Assembly: GCA_018340375.1 (NCBI GenBank)
Contig: JAFFJZ010000003.1
Span: 17,670,001 to 17,734,000, forward strand
Direction: 5' to 3'
DNA length: 64,000 bases
Origin: Gonatopus flavifemur
Lineage: Eukaryota; Arthropoda; Insecta; Hymenoptera; Dryinidae
Position 1 is the first letter of the stretch. The number at the start of each line of letters is the position of its first letter. A program made the translations under genes and the position numbers. This document shows, piece by piece, positions 59,909-64,000 of this stretch. A model generated the notes under the pieces. The model saw only the letters and a list, made by a program, of their open reading frames with translations. It did no database searches and was not told where the DNA came from.

Positions 59909-60989
59909 TTGAGTTATATGTTACTGCAGATCATTGTATAATCTCATTCGTCTTATCTTTTGAATCGTTTAAATCTGTGCCACACGGAGAAAAATGCTGG
60001 TCGAAATCATAGTAATCTGTAATAAAAATTTGTTCACATTTTTCTTCAAATTTTACTGGAAGAAGAATGAACAATTATCAATACTTCATGAAATTTTACA
60101 AATTAAATAATAAACTTTCGAAATGTTGGTTTTGGTTTTATATACAAGCAGTTTCTGTATTATTTTTTTGTTTTGTTTTCGAACTCTTACGCTGTATATA
60201 ACCTCAAACAAAGATCCAAAGTTTATCAATGAAGGATTTTTTTTCCATTTTCCGTTGTTTATAAATTGCTGATTCTCATCAATCCAATATTACTAGAAAG
60301 ACTTAGGGGAATCAAGTGTCACTTAGAATATTCGAGAACTTCTCATTTTTCAAGTTTGAGTAACCTTGACTGTGAAATCCTCTTATTTGCGATGAAACTA
60401 TTAAATTCAAATAATCCATAAGGTGAAACGGAAAACATGTTAAATCAGATACAAAACCTGCTAGATATCTCATGCCGAAAGACTCGTCCAAGAGTAAATC
60501 AATCAGGTCTAACGATACGGAAATGTACTGGTGACGTATCTTTAGAAATTGATTTGATTGCAAATCATGTGGAGATTACGTGTTTTTTGCAATTAAAAGA
60601 GCCGTTATTTTCTGCGGAAACTAATCGAGTTCCGAATGAACAATTTGGAAATGAGGAGGAATAGCTGGAAAGTTCGAGGCTTATTAATTACAATAGATGA
60701 GGAGAATGATTGAGTTTGACAAATTCTGGATGGAAGGACGGTGCAAACTGCCCTCGTGAAAAAAATCCTTTGAATCCCGATCCGAATCTATTGAACATTC
60801 ATCGATTCTCATCGAAATGAATGGGATTTTTCAATCAAACAAATCCCGCTTAGTGAAATTCATTAATTCGGATTACAAAGCAGACGAACAAGACTCTACT
60901 CACAATAGTCGAATTCAATTCTTTACTGTTCCACGCTCCTCAAATCTGGAACAATGATAAATCACCCCTTTCCTTCCACAAAGTTTCAG

Positions 60990-61450
60990 AAGTGCTCTCT
61001 AAATCTGGAAGAGTGAAAAACCAAGCGTTTCACTTCGCTAAGTCTCAGAAGTGACCCAGTCCGCTTCGAGTGGGATTCTTCACTCTTTGAGAGTGGAAAA
61101 TTTACTCTAGATTTGGAGTGGCTGAAAGTTTTTAACCTCAAACCTCAGACTTCCACTCTAAAAGAGTGGAAATTTCACTCGAAATTTCGACAAGCTCACT
61201 TCTGGCTGCCTAAAGAGTGAAATCTCACTCTAAAAATTTTAGAGTGCGAATCAATCCGTTTCGAGCGGGATTTTCACTTGTTTCGAGTGAACTGTCATTC
61301 CTTTAGAATGCAAAATTCATTCTAGAATTGGAATGGCTGTGAGTTTATGACCTGAAACTTCAGACTATCGCTCCAAAAGAGTGGAAATTTTACTCGAAAG
61401 TTCGACAGGCTCACTTTTGGCTGGTTAAAGGATGAAATATCTCACTCCAT
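60990..61450. repeat. 'gagtg' repeat, two tandem diverged units
   Basis: A unit beginning near 61050 (cagtccgcttcgagtgggat) is repeated from about 61255 (caatccgtttcgagcgggat). Both units contain, in order, 'ggagtggctg' / 'ggaatggctg', 'aacctcaaacctcagac' / 'gacctgaaacttcagac', 'aaaagagtggaaat' and 'tcgacaagctcact' / 'tcgacaggctcact'. The offset is about 205 bp. A further copy is nested in the MITE at 12012-12557. Confidence 0.7.
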
Positions 61451-62631
61451 CGGCTATGTAAAGTGTCAGATAAGAGCCTAGAAAGGTAGATTACAAAGCC
61501 CCTAACAATCAAATGAAAAGATGAAAATTTCGAAGAAAAATACCCAAGTTTTTTCAATCGTTTACTCTCACATTCATTCAACTACCTGGAAAAATCTATC
61601 CTTCGGGTGGGCCCCAACAAAATTTCACCTACGGCTGCACATCACATTAATCCGTCACTGGCTCCGTATGTTTTGAATAAGGTAAAGATAAGAATCTCAA
61701 AACATCTTTTGATCCTCCCGCATAAAATACAATATGCACGCGGAATTTCAAATATCGCTAAGATAAATCTTACTTAGCGTTGTTGAATTATAAAACCTTT
61801 CATCTGTGATTTGCGGTGAGAATAATAATACATTTTGACAGATTTGAAACCTAATATCAACTGATTCATGTTTTTTATTTCATTTTTCAGTGAGGACTTG
61901 AATCATTGACACGTGGAATAGGTGAATGTTCTTAGAAAGGAACTGGAATATGAAGCTGCTCATTGAAATTTATAATCCCCAAACGGTTGAAGGGACTACG
62001 AGTATTGAAACTTCAAAACTAAATGTGTTGGATTTTTCGATAAAAAGCAAACTTCATGATGTATAACCGCAATCCTGTATAAAACAGGTTTTAATTTCAA
62101 CTTTTCGGTAGAATTATTGCGAAATCGGTGTACCCATAATTCCAAAATTTTTTATTTTCTCGGGCGTGTGGTTAGAATTATTTCTTGAATTACTGGAAGA
62201 TTTATTGATAAACATCCTGATGTTTTACAGTTTATACGTTGGTTGAGTCAAGAAAATTTGCATTTATATTGAGACGATACTGGCATTAAGAAGTTTCATT
62301 TGCATTCGATAATTTTAATTACTGATCAGTTATCATGAACTCACGGTGAAATTCAGCACTTCTCAGTCATTCATGGCACAATTTACTGTACAGGCAGTAC
62401 TATTATAATAAATCAAGTCAAATTATAGACTAATTAAACAGCCTTTTTTACATAATATATTATCAATCTTCATTATCTCGAACTAATGACTGACTCGATT
62501 GGATTGGAACTTCATTCGCTTCGTGTCAAAAAAGAAACACTGAAGTTAACTATAAAACATTAAAATTTCAAAAGACGTTGTTCTAAAGTATGTTCTAAAA
62601 TTCAATCGAAACTAAAGTGCCTGAATGCACC

Positions 62632-62838
62632 TCCCTGGTTGAACAAACCGATTGATTCTCGCTGAATCTCATTAAATCTTGCACAATGTCTGACCAAATC
62701 CTATTCAACCATTTTCAATGAGATTTAATCAGATTAGTGTATTCTTTCCATGTGATTCTGATTGAATCTTGCACAATGTTCTGACCAAATCCCATTAAAT
62801 TTCATTTCGTCGGATTCTATGGATTTTTTCATCAAAGT
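62632..62838. mobile_element. MITE of the 'gattctcgccaaatctca' family, copy 3
   Basis: It starts tccctggttgaacaaaccga and carries 'attctcgctgaatctcatta', then 'tcttgcacaatg' twice and 'atttcatttcgtcggattct'. The right terminus (ttttttcatcaaagttg) is decayed compared with copies 1 and 2. Confidence 0.55.
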
Positions 62839-64000
62839 TGTCGATTTAACTGCAATCCAACTTTAATTTAGCCAATTTCAAGCAGTGGACAATGAATCAA
62901 CGTGTCGCGAAAATTCAAGAAAACTCTTGAATCCGAATGTAATAAGTTACTTGAGAAGCCTTGAATGCAATCTAAACGAACTCATCGAGGAAGAATGTAT
63001 TTATCCATTTTCCTCCTCTCAGGTAGGTCGCCGTAATAAAATTTAAGCAGATTCCAAACGTCGATATTTACAGTGCGTGCAACCAATGACTCATCAGTTA
63101 CATGAAGAATTTCTCTACAGGAAAGACGGACAAGGACGGTATTTTCCCTATTAACGACTAAATCAATTTTTTCTTCGTGCGATTCTACGAAATCTTGGTA
63201 GATAGCATGAAAGAAATCCATGGAAAACATCCCTCCTAATCACTTAAAAACCCACTTCACTTGTCCTCTGGAGTTTCATAGGAATTTTACTTGTTGAATT
63301 CTATTATTGAGTCTTATATTGAAAGCCCGACATCGCTAACAGCGTTCAAATTATGGCAGATGGTTAACCAGATTCGCTCAACAGTTTGACTGAAGGTCTG
63401 CATGAGCTATGGAGACTAGAGTTCTATACGAAATTTAGTTGAAAGCGCAGCTGTGAGTTCAAGTGAAAATGCAATTTTAACAGAATTAAGTAAATGTTTA
63501 CCTAAGAAATGAGTTGATAAGATTTCACCTAATTCCCATGGAAAATATCACGAAAGATCAGGATCAGTGTCCAAGCGGGTATTAACAAAACTGAAATAAG
63601 CTATCCTTATTCCAGAATTGGCGGATGTAGCCGAAACCACCCTTGACGGAGAACAGTTTGGACAATAATCATTGCTCCAGGAATAGCCCCTGCCCTGACG
63701 CAAGCCTGACACAAGCGCAAAAAATCGCGAAAAATAGAATGAAGACTCATACATGCCCATTGGACCAGATATGATCCAAGCTTGCCTCAGAGTTACTATA
63801 ATTAGCCTGAGCTTGGCGCAAGTGTAGCTCGATATTTTTGCACGCTAAAATAAATGGAACTCAACTCAATGCTAATATTGCTATCCTTGACTGTCAATTT
63901 AACTCTTTTTCTAGCCATTCTTTGGTTCCCCAAAGAATTTTCGAAGGATAGTATTCCGTGATGAATTCATTTTCTTGCCCCACGTTATTATTTGAAAACT

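Larger units (their letters stand above)
58231..63999. other. right-end intergenic stretch, mostly repeats
   Basis: No supported gene. It holds hairpins and MITEs at 58742-58976, 59221-59460, 59720-59908 and 62632-62838 and the 'gagtg' repeats at 60990-61450. A minus-strand frame at 62982-63230 (ATG start, 82 residues, mostly polar with LSCREILHV) has no recognisable domain or splice sites. Around 63690-63830, 'aagcctgacacaagc' and 'agcctgagcttggcgcaag' phrases suggest another decayed repeat. Confidence 0.4.

Noticed and set aside
62982..63230. 82-codon minus-strand ORF as a gene
   Set aside because: It has an ATG and a bounded frame but no recognised domain, splice sites or signal; this length is expected by chance somewhere in the window.
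1..64000. tRNA, rRNA, CRISPR array, endogenous viral genes or bracovirus segment
   Set aside because: I looked for cloverleaf boxes, rRNA words, spaced direct repeats and viral protein motifs and found none I could support.

Overview
The window is AT-rich animal genomic DNA with long introns, GT-AG splice sites and a very high load of short hairpin-type transposon remnants. The two genes I can build exon by exon, and the style of the repeats, point to an insect. A hymenopteran such as a parasitoid wasp is my best guess, but that is inference. There is no sign of bacterial gene organisation, rRNA, tRNA or CRISPR.

Layout. The left edge (439-6447, minus strand) holds the first three coding exons of a class A neuropeptide GPCR, best read as the ecdysis-triggering hormone receptor; the rest lies beyond base 1. 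Its upstream flank carries an 84-codon upstream ORF (6639-6893) and, about 8 kb further out, a GC-richer patch with three CACGTG E-boxes (14753-14843). From about 7 to 35 kb there is no gene I can support. This interval holds MITEs, nested MITEs, long inverted repeats and one non-LTR reverse transcriptase remnant (13404-13718).

From 35128 to 56183 (plus strand) runs one eight-exon gene of about 21 kb. Every splice phase is compatible, and it encodes a predicted 555-residue secretory-pathway protein: signal peptide, a periplasmic-binding-protein-like (ANF-receptor type) extracellular domain, a nearly pure aspartate tract, one transmembrane helix and a short basic tail. It has no visible kinase, cyclase or 7TM module, so it is an orphan single-pass receptor-like protein. 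Its introns hold a degenerate LINE fragment, a decayed mariner transposase and many MITEs.

The right end (56.3-64 kb) is mostly repeats. A convincing splice-bounded minus-strand exon (57874-58030) suggests a small membrane-protein gene convergent with the receptor-like gene. The two well-supported genes are not obviously in one pathway, although both encode cell-surface signalling proteins.

The most interesting points are the orphan receptor-like gene with its polyaspartate juxtamembrane segment, the possible small membrane-protein gene next to it, the ETHR upstream ORF, and a rich catalogue of nested non-autonomous elements, including a perfect 23-bp TIR element carrying another MITE inside it.
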